Assembly (NCBI RefSeq): GCF_001632365.1 | Contig: NW_024468521.1 | Span: forward strand, 1-64,000 | Origin: Laetiporus sulphureus 93-53 | Lineage: Eukaryota > Basidiomycota > Agaricomycetes > Polyporales > Laetiporaceae | Length of the DNA stretch: 64,000 nt | Direction of reading: 5' to 3' | In this document: positions 46,744 to 58,529 of the stretch, piece by piece | How the letters are laid out: every line of letters begins with the position of its first letter | How positions within the stretch are numbered: position 1 is the first letter of the stretch | Notes under the pieces: model-generated | Told to the model about the DNA's origin: nothing | The model's database searches: none | What the model saw: only the letters and a program-made list of their open reading frames with translations | Made by a program: the position numbers and the translations under genes

Positions 46744-47240
46744 TCACAAGATTTCTGAAAGGAGGGACAACGTATACTCGGTTTGATACCAGTGAGGCTG
46801 AATAGCCGAACATAAGTCGAACGTGCTATGGGCGAACGTGCTATGGGCGATGAACTGAGAAGGCACTCACAAAATGATTCGCTCCTCTAAAGCTCTTGAA
46901 TTCGACCTTCCTTCCCTCAGGGGGCCAAGCATTCGCGACTTCATGTGCCATATGCCAAGCGGCATAGACTATCTCGCTGATGGACATATCGCACCAGACC
47001 GGGACTGCCCGCACATGCGGCAGCGCTACTAGTACAGCATGAGTCCCTCAGCGCGCACCGAGTGTTATCCTTGTATACAAGTTCATGATTAACGTTCTGC
47101 ATCAGGTGGTGCGACTGCTCCATCACAGAGGGATCGGTAATCTCCGCGAACTGCTCAGCAGACATAGACTGCTGTGTTGGTTGCCAGTCCGGCGGTGGAT
47201 CGGGAATGGAGGTCGACGCTAATCCAGTGAGAATATCCTC
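46744..47240 (-). pseudogene. C-terminal remnant of an alpha/beta-hydrolase
   Basis: The minus strand reads SMSAEQFAEITDPSVMEQSH...ELVYKDNTR, then in a shifted frame LPHVRAVPVWCDMSISEIVY, AAWHMAHEVANAWPPEGRKV and EFKSFRGANHF. After a GTGAG...CAG intron comes PHWYQTEYTLSLLSEIL and a stop at 46744. The order (lid helices, a strand with the CDMS turn, then the catalytic-histidine motif GANHF and HW) matches fungal alpha/beta-hydrolases. The N-terminal half with the nucleophile elbow is missing, and I could not join the first two pieces in frame, so I call it a remnant. Confidence 0.65.
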
Positions 47241-47508
47241 GCTAGATAATGCTCATTCTGGAGGAATATTAGGATTCGACATGGGGCTCCATGGTCGGTC
47301 CTCAGTCGGCAATGGCACACCCCATGGGAAGAGCGGAATCTAACACGGAGTCATCGACTTACCAAAAATAATGCAACGTGCGAACTTGGTGGCGCCGGCT
47401 GGCGCCGGTACACTGCCGGTAGGTACTACGTTCCAAGTGGCCCCACAACCAAGCCAGAATCACTAATACGCCATCTGCGACCATCTGACTCGACTAGACA
47501 CCAATGCT
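47241..47508. other. Divergent promoter region
   Basis: Upstream of the F-box gene. The tract GGTGGCGCCGGCTGGCGCCGG (near 47390) is strongly self-complementary. Confidence 0.4.
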
Positions 47509-48967
47509 ATGGCATCCTCCGAACAGGACCTGAAACACGTCACGAAAGCTACAGGGGACGACGTGCTCGAAGTGCAAAAGCTTGAGCCAACAGTGAGTGG
47601 GAAAGCTCTGTGCATGCGTCCTTGACCCTTTATGCGCCGTGCTGTGTTAGGTCAAGGGCAGAGCAAGGCCGGTCAGACTGGCTCGTCCAACAACAGCCAG
47701 GAGAAATCTGCCTCAGCTTCCGATTGAGGTGTGGGAGAACGTGATCAACCATCTCTGGAACGCCCAGCGGGCTTTGAGGGAGTGCAGTCTCACCTGTCGA
47801 GCGTGGTACCCTCCCAGTCACTTCCACTTGATCGGTTGGGTCGAGATCCGGAGTGTTCAGGGTGTAAAGGCCTATGCGAAGATGCTGAAGCAGACGCCCG
47901 AGGTGTCGGAGCGGGCACACGATATGAACATATGGGGTGGTGGTTGGTCAGACTTGTCAGCACTGTCGATGGCGGCGATGCTGCTCGCTCGCAAGCTGCC
48001 CCGGCTGGAGCGGCTCACAATCGGGGAATCAAAGTGGCAGCCATGGACGATGCACAAAGACATATTCCTGCATCTCTCCGGCTTCTCTGTCACTTGCCTC
48101 AATCTCATTCAGGTCACATTTCCGTCGGTCACTGTCTTCGGGCGGCTCGTCTGCGCTCTGCCGCACCTTGTCGAGCTCCTATGCTTCGAACTGCAGTTCA
48201 CAGATGACCACTTCCATCGTGATACGTTCGGTTTATATCACAACCGCGTCAAGATCGGGTCCTTGGAGCTCAAGGCAATTGACTGGAAATCTGAGAAACT
48301 CGTCGACTTCCTTGCTCATCCTTGCGTCTCGAGTCGCTTGCAGAGACTTATCATCGACGCTCCAGTTGTTGTCTCTGAAACACAATACCAATGGAGGTGT
48401 CAGCGCTTGTTGGATGCTGCATCTGGCTCACTCTCGGAACTGCGATTGGACCTTCATCGCTCACGACAACGGACAAATACAATGGTGTCTGCTGCAGGTG
48501 TGTACTCTGGTTTCATGTAAGCATTTCTGCTAATCAGAGTCTCTCCAGATCCGGTGCTATCCTTCGCTCGCCTCATTTCACTACAGAGATTATGGCTATC
48601 CTTCGACGATACTTCTTTACTTTCACACCTGGACCCATTGTGGCAAGGCTTACTTTCAATCAAGTCAGGTCAGCTTCAAGAGATTGTGATGATGTTTCAC
48701 TGGGTATCATCCACAACTCTAATCCATAAAGTGAAGAAAGAAGTGAAGAGCTTGTTCAAAAAGTATAAGCCTGTTCACCAAGAAGAGATAGACAACTATC
48801 TTTCATCCGATGTATTCAGGATGCTGAGCAAGGTGGAATTGGCACTTGTACCTGGTTTTTACAATTTGGAAGATCCCAATGTGGCAGTTACAGCAGCAGA
48901 GGAGCAGTGGAAGCAGACAGTCGCACCTTTATTCCCACGACTGACCGAGCGAGGTATCTTCCGGTGA
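47509..48967 (+). CDS. F-box protein
   Basis: Three exons. It begins MASSEQDLKHVTKATGDDVL; after an intron comes a basic linker, then the F-box LPQLPIEVWENVINHLW...LRECSLTCRAWYPPSHFHL. Leucine-rich stretches follow: LPRLERLTIGESKWQPW, LSGFSVTCLNLIQVTFPSV, LPHLVELLCFELQFTDDHF, LQRLIIDAPVVVSE, LISLQRLWLSFDDTSLL. The C-terminus is EQWKQTVAPLFPRLTERGIF. A lysine-rich segment (HKVKKEVKSLFKKYK) precedes it. This is a probable SCF ubiquitin-ligase adaptor, a family that is expanded in Agaricomycetes. It is unrelated in detail to the two other F-box families in this window. The second ATG (47509) is chosen because the upstream ATG at 47504 is out of frame. Confidence 0.85.
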
Positions 48968-49869
48968 GCATCCCACATTTTATGCCTAGGCTCATGCATT
49001 GATCTGCATTGCGATGTTGCAACTGCAGCTCCACAGTGAGGGAAGAGAGGTATGAAGACAACTTTTGATCACCGCGGCCATTGTATCTTCAGCAGATGCA
49101 TCTCGCGTTCGCTTGTGCCCATGCCCACTCTGGCAACAATGAAGGGCACCCTCAAGCGGTGCACAAAAATACGTATCATCGTCTCTTTGGCTCTTGGAAG
49201 TGTAGTGTGGTCCTGCACGTTCTTGGTTGTGCATCGCAGTTCCTTCCACAATCCCTTACTCCATATGCATCATGTGCTGCCACATAACATGTCTGCCAAT
49301 TCCGGCATCCAGTTTCCCGCATACCACCATCATCATCCCGACACTCAGACGTCTATTTTCTCCATCTCGTCTCCAGTTCTTCCAAACCATATGCTCCGCC
49401 AGCAGTCGCCCATCACAGGATCGCTACCTTTCCCATTCATACACTCTTAAGGACGCGCAATCTGCTGGCTCACTCCAAAGGTCTCAGTAGCGACCAAGCA
49501 ATCCTGGTCGCAATTCCCCAGGAACTGCTATTCGGCCGTTTTGTCATCTTTGCGGCGATGCCGGCGACACTTATTCTACAGGGCCAGTTCGGAGAGTCGC
49601 AGTGGCCCTTGGCTTGGATGAGTGCTCTCGATTGGACACAGCGGATGCATCACATGCACCTCCGCCACGAGACTCCTGAAGGCGAAGCGGCCTGATTTTT
49701 ATTTCGTGCTATGGTGCATGTTCCCGTGTTCGTATGTGCACGATGTCCATAATCTCTACAGACATTGTCAAGACGCTATATCACACAACCGACCATAGCG
49801 ATATAACAAGATCAGGCGATAAAATTTTTGCAGCAATCTCACTTCGCAGTCTAGCTGGCGGACACTCAA
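48968..49869. other. Intergenic, with an open stretch at 49450-49695
   Basis: A plus-strand open stretch (RNLLAHSKGLSSDQAILVAI, then LLFGRFVIFAAMPATLILQG and a stop at 49695) looks protein-like and amphipathic, but it has no clear start or partner exons. I list it as possible coding remnant only. Confidence 0.3.
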
Positions 49870-50820
49870 AAGAGCCCTCACGCTCTTCTCCCTGTGACCC
49901 ACACAGTTGCTAGATCAGCGCAGGATGACCTCAATCCGCATCTGCCGCTCGTCCTCAAACTGGGACACATGGCCCTCAATCAACACACGCAGCACGACTA
50001 CCAGCGCCCGCCATCCCATCAACACAGCCCTCAATCGACGATGCACATTCGCTCACCTCGAATCATCGCAAACAGGAGCCCACGCCCAAGACAGATGCGT
50101 GATCCACCCATTTGCATGAATGTCAGTGCGTGCTAGCGGCCCTAGATGTCCTATGCACGCAGCGGGATCTGTGCCCCTCGATCCAGCGTTCCATTTCAGA
50201 TCTCTCACGTCGGAGCCTCTCCCAGCTCATGGGATGCGTTCGTGAAACGGACAGGGACGGTGTCGATCTGGCCGGCACAGATCGAGACAATGTCGACGCA
50301 CAGGGCGCAGGATGCTGCTCGCACAGGAGGTAGAGAGCGGCATGACGGTGTCCTTGATGGCCCATCGAGCACTTTGTAGACGTGAGGGACGAAGTCGCGC
50401 CAATTAGTTCGATTCTGGGTACTAGAGCGGTGCATTCGACGACTTTGGGGTGGAATCGCAGCATCCATCGGAACACTGCGTCGAGATACGCGAGCGGGTG
50501 CACTAGCTTTTCCCGGGCGAGCTGTTTCCGGTCGAGTTGGTGCCTCACGAATTGTACGAAGTTCGCTCGCGTAGCTTGCGCTGGATGCCAGGCTGCTTGC
50601 AAAGCTCAACGAGCTCGATGAGGCACCACTGAGTATCTTGTGGGTTGGACGTCAGGGCAGCGGAAGGTCTCGACAAGAAGCGTTGCTGGATCAACCGGAT
50701 CAGGTGGGGTATTGGACGTGTCGTGTATGGATCGGAGTCGTGTTGGCTCACTGGATGTTGTCGCATACCCGGTGGCACGTTTTAGGACTTGGTCGACTGA
50801 TAGCACGAGATTGTTATCGT
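49870..50820 (-). pseudogene. Decayed cytochrome P450 of a different family
   Basis: The minus strand keeps the P450 landmarks in order but across several frames. There is SVDQVLKRATGYATTS (I-helix), CLIELVELCKQPGIQRKLRE, then AREKLVHPLAYLDAVFRWML with RFHPKVVE (a degraded K-helix in which the ExxR glutamate is replaced). VDIVSI...DTVPVRFTNASHEL and ERWIEGH (PERF) follow. The haem loop FMQMGGSRICLGRG has the usual arginine, and after an intron comes RVLIEGHVSQFEDERQMRIE. The N-terminal half is gone and frameshifts break it. The YLDAV...LRFHP and arginine-bearing haem loop set it apart from the four intact P450s, so it is not a duplicate of them. Confidence 0.8.
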
Positions 50821-53316
50821 TCCACAGCTTGTACAGTATACGACCGGTCCTTTAAACACTCAATTTCTTTTTGGCTCGCATGTCCACGCTGTGGATCCTC
50901 CCTTCAGCTTAAGTACATAGCATTATAATGTACCATCTGAAGATCCTAGATAAATTCTTTCAGGGTGATTTGAGCAGAATTACGCTGTAGAAAAACTGAA
51001 CAAGCTGAAGGGGCCCAAATCTGCATTTCCGCGTCCTCTGAACGGTTGTCACGATCAGTCACGACTTTGTCATGCCTATGCGCGCAGGTCGATGTCCGTC
51101 TCGCTCTCCTCATCGCTCTCATCTCCTGTGCTACTCTCCTCATCATCAGCAATGAGGAGCAAAGAATATATGGCTACATTTACCGTGTGCATTCCGTGCT
51201 AGTCCGTGCCCAGTCCACTTGATCACAGATGTGATGCCTTGTGATAATTGTGACAGTGTGCCCTCCCCCTGCCCCCAGCAGCAAGCTGGGATCGTATTTC
51301 TTCCATGATTGACCTTTTGAGATAGGAGCCTCAGGAGTGTAAGGCTTATTGGGATGTGTCCCACCAAATTTGAAGTGCTAGTTGAGGTTCATATGGTGAA
51401 TCGGACACAAAATTAGTGCAATTATTTTTGAACAATAACCCATTTGCACCAAGTTGGACAGATTGCAAAGTATCTTGCCCTATTTCCACGCTGGCTGCCA
51501 TGGTGAAATATACATCTTCATTTTAGCTACATTATGAGCCTAAATTGAAGTTAAACGGGAGGGAACTGCGGGAGATATGGCCAGGTGTTCAAACGAGTAG
51601 TGCCGTTTAAAGGACCGGTTGTATACTGTATGTAGTGCAGGAACTGGTGACAGACCTGCAAGGTTATAGCTTCCTTCAGACAGTCGCAGAGAGAATTTGT
51701 TGCGCCTTGACATGATTATGTACTATACCCGGGCCCGTTCATCACCGCTCGCATCAGCCCAAGTCAGACCACGCACGCAACAATTTGAAGACATTCTGAT
51801 TCTCTATCACGCCCTCAACTATATTTAGTACCCTCGAACGTTCTAGTAACCCGTTGGTGGTATACTCAATCTTGACTCTTCTCATCCAGTATTCGAGGAG
51901 GTAGAGTAGCGATGAGCGGTGACTCAGATAAGCCCTATATTCCTCTGTCGTCGGTCTGAGCCCCACGAAGCACTCGGTGATGGAGAAACACTTACTCTGC
52001 AGTATGCCATGGTCATGTAGGAAGCCTACCACGCTGAGCGTGTCCAGCTTGACGGTCGAGCTCTAAGGTCCAACACGAATACACAGCAGATAAGGTGACT
52101 CAACGGAAGAGGTTCGCAGCGTCGAAAGTCATGAGGTAGTACAATCCATCCTACAGGTAGAGACTGTCGTGAGGATGTGACTACCACCGTGCACCAAGTT
52201 TCAACAATTGCCGAGTCGCCTGATTCAGAGAGTTGATCATGCCGTCCCGCGTGGCACAGACCCGTCTGCACCGGCCTAGCAAAAGATAGTTGCTCCGCAT
52301 ATAGAGCTGATATGTGGCATCGTTGAACATCTACACCCGGGGTCAGATTGTGGACGAAGTCGGATATCGAGCGAGATTTCTAGTCAGCGCTTCCTTGGCG
52401 CCTCTGCCGAGGCATATATAAAGTTACTTATTTGGCTCAACGGGGCCTTGTGGAGGTCACTGAGACTTGCGGGGGTTCACTTTTGGTTCAGTTTGGTCGC
52501 TTGTATTCATTTGCTGAGTGGGCAACATGCAGGAAGTGTCAAGTGAGCATAAGTGAGCATAAGTGAAGACAAGCGAGAATAAGCGCCTGACGTCGACAAT
52601 TTCACTTAGTATGTACGGTACACGATCATCTCCTGACCTTCTTTCACAATCCCGGAGAGACCGACATCTCAATGACGATAAGAGCGATTGTGCTGCTCAA
52701 AGAGTACAATCGACAACGATTACAACTAGTAATGAATTTGCCAAACGCGGGCTTCATGCGGGCTATTCATTGCATCTCATTTACTCAGCAAGTACAACCG
52801 GAGTTCAGAAATAGTACGTGGTTCGAATTTAGGACACTTTTTTCCGCTTGCCATCACCAAAAAGGACAGAGAGCTCGAGAAAGTCTCAGGACCTTCTTGT
52901 TTTGAACCTTTTTTCTGGTTTGGAAGCTTCTTATCATGAACTTATTCGCTTGCACAAGCCAATACCAGCAAGAACAAGTCAAAAAGAACGTTCTCGAGCC
53001 ACAAGTCGATTTGAGTTTTCCTGATGAACCGAACAGTCTGTCACGAAACAAACCTGGATACAGGCCAGACACCAGTGCACCAATCTCGGAAGGTCGGGGT
53101 TCAAACATGCGCGTCCGGGAAGAATCGATGCTGATCTTCGGCGAGGTGTGTTGGCATCAAAGAAGTCATTGTTCATCACCCCCGGCATTTGAACGCCCTT
53201 AGACGGTCCTCTTGTGTTATTATCGTCCTCACTGTTGATCATATTCTCTAAGACTCGCTCGCTACTTTCGTCGTGTACACCCGAAGAGAATATTACTGCA
53301 TCTCGTTCGAGTCTCG
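50821..53316. other. 2.5-kb gene-poor gap
   Basis: Mostly no gene is seen. On the minus strand, 51754-52340 carries two coding-like pieces (FNDATYQLYMRSNYLLLGRC near 52300; KLDTLSVVGFLHDHGILQ to LLRAWSDLG ending at 51754) that may be two exons of an unknown or decayed protein. A strong TATA-like CATATATAAAG lies at about 52410 but has no gene directly after it. 51370-51700 is AT-rich. Confidence 0.35.
52541..52590. repeat. 10-bp tandem repeat, five units
   Basis: AAGTGAGCAT, AAGTGAGCAT, AAGTGAAGAC, AAGCGAGAAT and AAGCGCCTGA run in direct succession. The first two are identical, with increasing divergence to the right. Confidence 0.8.
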
Positions 53317-55537
53317 ATGGCTTCGATTCTCATGCGTTCGGAAGGCGCGTTGGCAGTGGCAGCTGCAGCCATGGTACTGTCCAACTTTATATACGCTGTG
53401 GCGCTGCATTTACATCCTATTCTTTTCAGACTTCTTATGTTTGGTTCAGGAAATATGAGCCGAGTGATGCCATTTCGCTTGTCATACTACTTGGTTTGGT
53501 GCCCACAACTGCAGCGGCTTTCGCAAAAGGACCAATGGAACCGATTCTCGCGACCCTCGTTGTGGCGTACCTCTTATACTATGGCGTGCTGCTCCTGCTC
53601 ATCGCTGCATACCGTTTGTCACCTATACATCCATTACATCACTATCCTGGGCCTTTTACATGCAAGCTGTCCAAGTTCTGGCTGGTTTATCTCACCTACA
53701 AAGGCAAACAGCATGTGTATTTCCACACCTTGCACAGGATGTATGGGCCCGTCGTGCGCGTGGGTAAGTGATCTAATTCAAATGTCACCGAGTCACCGAG
53801 AAGATTATCACTGTCAGGTCCAAACGAGCTGTCAATCGTTGACGTAGAACTGATCCCGTCAATCATGGGTACGAATGGCATGCCTAAGGGTCCTAGTGAG
53901 CCCCTATGTCACTATTACCTCTAATAAATCGTTTGATATGTGTATGAATTGTAGTGTGGGACGGCCGCAAGATTTCCAGAAGTAGCGGCCCACCAAATGT
54001 GAAGGGCAACTTGGTTGGGGCTCGCAACAAGGAAGATCACGCTGAGATGCGTCGAGTCTGGAATCGTGCGTTTACGACCGCCTCAGTGAAGAAGTACGAA
54101 CCCATCGTCATTCGGAGGGCTTCGCAACTAGTCGAGGAGCTGAAGCGAAGATGCAGTCAAGATCCGGAAGACGGTCGAGAGGGAATGGAAGTTGATCTGG
54201 CACGCTGGGTGAGCTGCTTTTCGTAGGTACCAATCACCTTCATTCTAGTCGCAGCTGCTTAGCGTTATATGTCTTGAATAGCTTTGATTTTATGGGGGAC
54301 TTTGTGTAAGCGCGTCACCCACTATTGATGCTGAGGAGAGCTATTGACTTCGACGCTGCGCATGATGGCTTAGCTTTGGTGGTGCGTTCGAGCTAATGCG
54401 CGACGGCGATAAGGAGGGTCTGTTACACACGCTAGACCAAGGACTTGTGTAAGGTGATCCTTATAACACTATTGTATGCGCTTATACGATAGTACACGCT
54501 CAGCCTACCTGCGATGACGCAACACATTCCCTGGTGCATCAGAGCTGTTCAAGCCATGCCCTTCCTCGGCAAGCAGACAATTTTACTCGGAAGAATCGCG
54601 TACCAGCAAGTCACGCGGAGGCTGAAAGAAGGCTCGATCTACGATGATCTCTTTTACCATCTTGTACGCCGATTCTCTCTCTCTGATAGGTTGTCTGTTG
54701 AGGTCAGTGTATTTTAGAGTGACGAGGCCAAGGTGGAAAAGGAGCGACCTAGCTTTCATGTCATCATGTCTAATTCGATGACCGGCCTGATTGCTGGGTC
54801 CGACACCGCTGCAACAGCATTGAGTAGTATCTTCTTCCTGCTGTGCATTCATTCAGGTTGCTTTGAGCGTCTGCGCGATGAGGTTGATGATGCATTCCCA
54901 CCTCGAAAGGGCGAACCGACTGATACGGCGAAGCTGGCGAAGATGGAGTATCTGAATGCTGTGATGTAAGTGCAGTGGCATGGTATATAGCCCAATATCA
55001 TTCTTTAATTGACATTCATTATGTTTCTCGCAGAAACGAAGCTCTGCGGATCTACCCTCCTGCCCCAACCACTTTGCAACGAGCTCCAACCCGTGGCAGC
55101 GGCGGCCACTTATTGGGTCCAAAGTGAGCACTATACAGGCTTGACAGTCACGCGCAACTGAAGCTTTTGACAGCTTCTTTGTTCCCGAAGGGACTGCGGT
55201 ATACGTGCCGCCATTTGCCATACATCGAGACCCACGGTACTTCAGCCCTGATCCCGAGAGGTTCTGGCCGGAGCGCTGGCTCCCCGGAGCCGAGGATGCA
55301 GGTGCTTGCACCGTGAAAGAGGCCTTCATCCCATTTTCCACTGGCCCTGCCAACTGCGTCGGAAAACCGCTTGCCCTCATGGAGATGCGCATGGTGGTGG
55401 CATATATGATCCAGGCGTTCGACTTTCGACTCCAGCCTGAGTACGATCAGGATGAGTGGGAGAGAAAACTTCAAGACTTCCTGGTACTGCAGAAGGGGAT
55501 GCTGCCTGTCATCCTGTCCGTTCGTCAACCCATGTGA
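53317..55537 (+). CDS. Cytochrome P450 monooxygenase, cluster member 4
   Basis: Exon 1 is 53317-53373 (19 codons, MASILMRSEGALAVAAAAM), then a 56-bp intron, then TSYVWFRKYEPSDAISLVIL. This start is chosen because it reproduces the short-first-exon structure of members 1-3. Later segments: YRLSPIHPLHHYPGPFTCKL, PNELSIVDVELIPSIMGTNG, PPNVKGNLVGARNKEDHAEM, FDFMGDFVFGGAFELMRDGD and MTQHIPWCIRAVQAMPFLGK. The I-helix is AGSDTAAT, the K-helix NEALRIYPPAPTTLQRAP, then FWPERWL and the haem loop FSTGPANCVGK. KGNLVGAR and FGGAFEL ally it with member 1. It lies 7.4 kb from member 3, with an unrelated F-box gene and a P450 pseudogene between, so the array was broken up after duplication. Intact; substrate unknown. 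Confidence 0.88.
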
Positions 55538-57283
55538 TCCCTACGTTCATAGCTGTGATGGAGCATTGCTTCCGATTTATGCAAACTAAGCAAATACTAC
55601 CACGTTATTCCTCCTTGAAGAGCTTACTTTGCTTTACGAATGCGAAACATTTCTTATTTCTTGGCCGTGTGCGGAGTCAAACCGAGACGACAACATATTA
55701 GCGGGCGCACTCGGACTTTCTGATGAACAGCTAACACTGTACTATCACGCTTGAAAATATTGTGTTATTTTGAACGTAGCGCTCAGAACAACAACGCCGC
55801 TGAAGATAACCAAGCAAGCTACGCCTCTCGAGTTATTCAACCTCGATCAATATTGTGACGGTCGAAAAGGCTTTATGGTTCCGGGTTCAGCATCGTCGAT
55901 GCCTTCGTTCGGAACGCGCCATTCAAATTGAAGGACAATCCGTCAAACAGCTTGATGAGAATAGTAAGTTCGATGTCCGTGCCATGTCCTGTGGTATGAC
56001 TATCGACGGCAGATTGCTGATTTTGCCGGAGAAATTTAGGCCTGCGACTATACAACAGAGAGATACCTCTCTACCTTCACCCGCCATTCACAGTGGATCA
56101 TGCCATCGAGCGACCATTGGTGAGAGGATGCGATCTGATGGAGGGTTAATGGACGAGATAGCTGACATGATGGGTTTGCCAAGAGCCACTGAGAGTATTG
56201 GTATCGTGTTCTGCACCTGGAATCTACTCCTCAACAGAGGGGTACAGTAGGTGCCAAACTCCAGCGCTGGCGCCTCCTCTGTGAATTCGCGGCTTCGGTA
56301 CAGTGACTACTATACGTGGCCGGCACAGGTACCAATGATATAGTCGATTTCCTGTTTTCCATCTGGCGCCTTCGCCATACTAGCGAGGTCGAAGTGCGTA
56401 TCACTTCCCTGTTCAGAGAGCAGGGCACAAATTTGCTCTTCTCGTAATAGAAAGGAGAGACTTGATGCGCCCAATGAAGCACTCGAAGCCGGTGACAAAA
56501 TTACGAAGTTCAAGAAACGCGCCAAAGATATCGAAGGCATCCGCAAATGACGCGCCAGATAATCTGATAAAGAGTAATATCTGTTGCCTTTTGAAAGAAG
56601 TCCTGTTGCTCGTGTGAGAAGAGTGTCGGATACTGGAGAGAAGTTGGAGAGATGACATCGCCAGCTGGGGGGGAGGCAACGGAACAAGGCTGCTCAACCT
56701 CTCCCCAAAAAACCCAGTTGCACGATTTCGCTATTATTGGGCATGTTCTATCTGTGTTATTCTCACAGGTATATCCTTCATTCTTCCTCCTGATGCCCAT
56801 ACCGCCAAGGTTCAGCGCATCCTGAAACGCATCATCTCGACAAGTACTTGAAGGCCCGATGTATTCTACTGGAGGCTCCAATAGCATTTCTGTGAAGCAT
56901 GTGATAGTGCATAGTTATCTGCTGCTTTTCAAGATGAGTGGGTGTAATAGACGGCACCATGCGGCGACACGCGCTTATGTCAAAGTCAAACTTGAAGTGC
57001 TCCGGCCATCTGCGTGCAACGTGCAGATCGAACAGACCGAGGAGGTCGCTATGCTGAGCGATCCAAACACGCCGTGGTATCATGTGAAATTAAACGTGAA
57101 GCCTGTGGACGCGTTCTCAGAAGCCACTCCGATGAGCGAGCAATGGCTTGCGGTGGTCGCGGGCGCGCATAAAAACATCAATCAAATAATGGAGATACAA
57201 ACTTTATCCATATATTGGCTATCGTGGAGTATTTCTGCTCAGAATACCAGGGAATGCAGATTCAGGACAGCGAACAACAAGAA
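55538..57283. other. 1.7-kb gap without a clear gene
   Basis: A minus-strand series of coding-like pieces (HVARRWPEHFKFDFDISACR near 57000; PVEYIGPSSTCRDDAFQDAL near 56850; ADAFDIFGAFLELRNFVTGF near 56500) could be an unknown multi-exon gene. I cannot join it in frame and do not recognise it. A plus-strand open frame at 55855-56250 has no recognisable domain. Confidence 0.3.
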
Positions 57284-57490
57284 GAGGCACGCACACGTGA
57301 TCTCAGCGGAAAGTGCCATGTGTTTTATGTTTCGCCCAACCGCGCGTCCATTTCCGCGCGACGCCGCTTGCCACCAAAACGTGTTTGTTTGTTCGTCTCA
57401 CTTCCTTTGTCCGCTACTTTCACTGAGCCACTCGATTCATCTCGCCTTTGTGCCGCTCATCATCCGCATCGTTTAGGCGACTCTTCACGG
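57284..57490. repeat. 5' flank block shared by the two FunK1 copies, unit 1
   Basis: It starts near CACGCACACGTGATCT and ends near CGTTTAGGCGACTCTTCA. The same block, with the same start and end motifs, is at 60037-60262. Similarity by eye is about 65-70% with several indels. It contains a CACGTG-type E-box, which is conserved in both. Confidence 0.7.
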
Positions 57491-57620
57491 ATTAGCCCTG
57501 CGTGCCATCGAACAGCGTGCCGTCGAACACGTTGCCGACATCTCGAATCAATCGCCCACACTTTGGACACAGTCAAACCTGATCGAATATTGCATACGCC
57601 TCGTGTTGAAGCCATGCAGG

Positions 57621-57628
57621 TATATAGA
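57621..57628 (+). promoter_or_regulatory. TATA box of the truncated FunK1 copy
   Basis: TATATAGA lies 39 bp before the ATG at 57667, the same distance as the TATAAAAG before the full-length paralogue (60376, ATG 60421). Confidence 0.5.
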
Positions 57629-57666
57629 GCACTCTCAGAGCTAGCAAGCCTCCCAACAATTTGACC

Positions 57667-58529
57667 ATGTCTTCTCGAGCTAGCTCTAAGGGCCAACCTC
57701 CATCCATCAGCACTCTTCTGATTGATTGGCATCTTTCCAAGTTCAAATATGAGCTCAGAGGTGGTGCCAAGCGAGTGGGATGCTCGGTAAGTCTTTTCTT
57801 GTTTCAATATTGTGCGACGTCTCACACTGTCGTTGGAACATCCAGGGCACGTGGCAACTTATCTCCGCACGACTGCTTATGAATCCGACTGCTCAGAACG
57901 AAATTTCTGATGATCTTGAGTCTGTCATTCTCATTATGGAATGGATGGCACTGAGGTTCCATCGGCATTCCTTGTCACATCGTCAGAAACGCCTGAAGGT
58001 CCATGTCCAGCAATTCTTTGAATGGCGTGAAGAAGACAATGAGACTCATCGCGATATCGGTGGCGATGATAAACATCATCAGTGGTTAAACGGTAGGAGG
58101 GATTGGGCGCTCTCGCATTCGAATGTGATGCCCGCGTTTGCGAAATTGCTAGATTCCCTTCTAATACTGGCACACAACCATTATCTCGCACTTGAAGCTC
58201 GCGCGGTGCAGCCATTCCAGCCAATTAAGCCAATTTTCCAGAAAAGCAAGCAAGTGCGCCTGGCTCAACTTCCTCCAATGCAGCCCGAGAAACAGGCAGC
58301 CTGGCTGGAGCCAGACCGATCTTCCGCAGCCGCAGTTCTTTCAGGGAAGTTGTGCCTTGCTACGCACGATGAAATTATCAAGGTTTTCTTGCAAGCTTAT
58401 CAAGCCCTGCATGGGAGGCTGGCATTTGATAAACTCGGCGATCAGTTCTCATGTATTGGCATGGCCAGAGAGAAGTTCTCTCTGGTGGAGGACACGAAGC
58501 AGTTGAAGAAGCACACGACAAGCGATTAG
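57667..58529 (+). CDS. C-terminal-only FunK1 kinase paralogue
   Basis: This copy retains only the end of a FunK1 fungal kinase. It begins MSSRASSKGQPPSISTLLID, followed directly by WHLSKFKYEL (the DFG-equivalent Asp-Trp segment). After an intron at 57787-57845 comes GTWQLISARLL, and then DDLESVILIMEWMALRFHRH, WLNGRRDWALSHS and LDSLLILAHNHYLALEAR, all matching the intact copy at 60421-63430. The N-lobe and the HRD catalytic loop are absent, so it cannot be an active kinase. The open frame and splice sites are preserved. It stops at TAG (58527-58529), but the same frame continues for another 38 codons to TAA at 58646 with a K/R-rich tail resembling the intact protein, so the TAG is probably secondary. 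It could be a pseudogene or an expressed regulatory fragment. Confidence 0.6.

Noticed and set aside
49052..49450. Plus-strand 132-codon open frame with a histidine run
   Set aside because: The composition is low-complexity, it has no splice-consistent partner exons and no recognised family.
53070..53120. tRNA gene suggested by GGGGTTCAAAC
   Set aside because: No acceptor stem or anticodon arm could be paired around it.
36273..55537. A classical secondary-metabolite gene cluster
   Set aside because: There are P450s and a nearby oxygenase, but no backbone synthase, transporter or cluster-type regulator is visible, and housekeeping genes lie close by.
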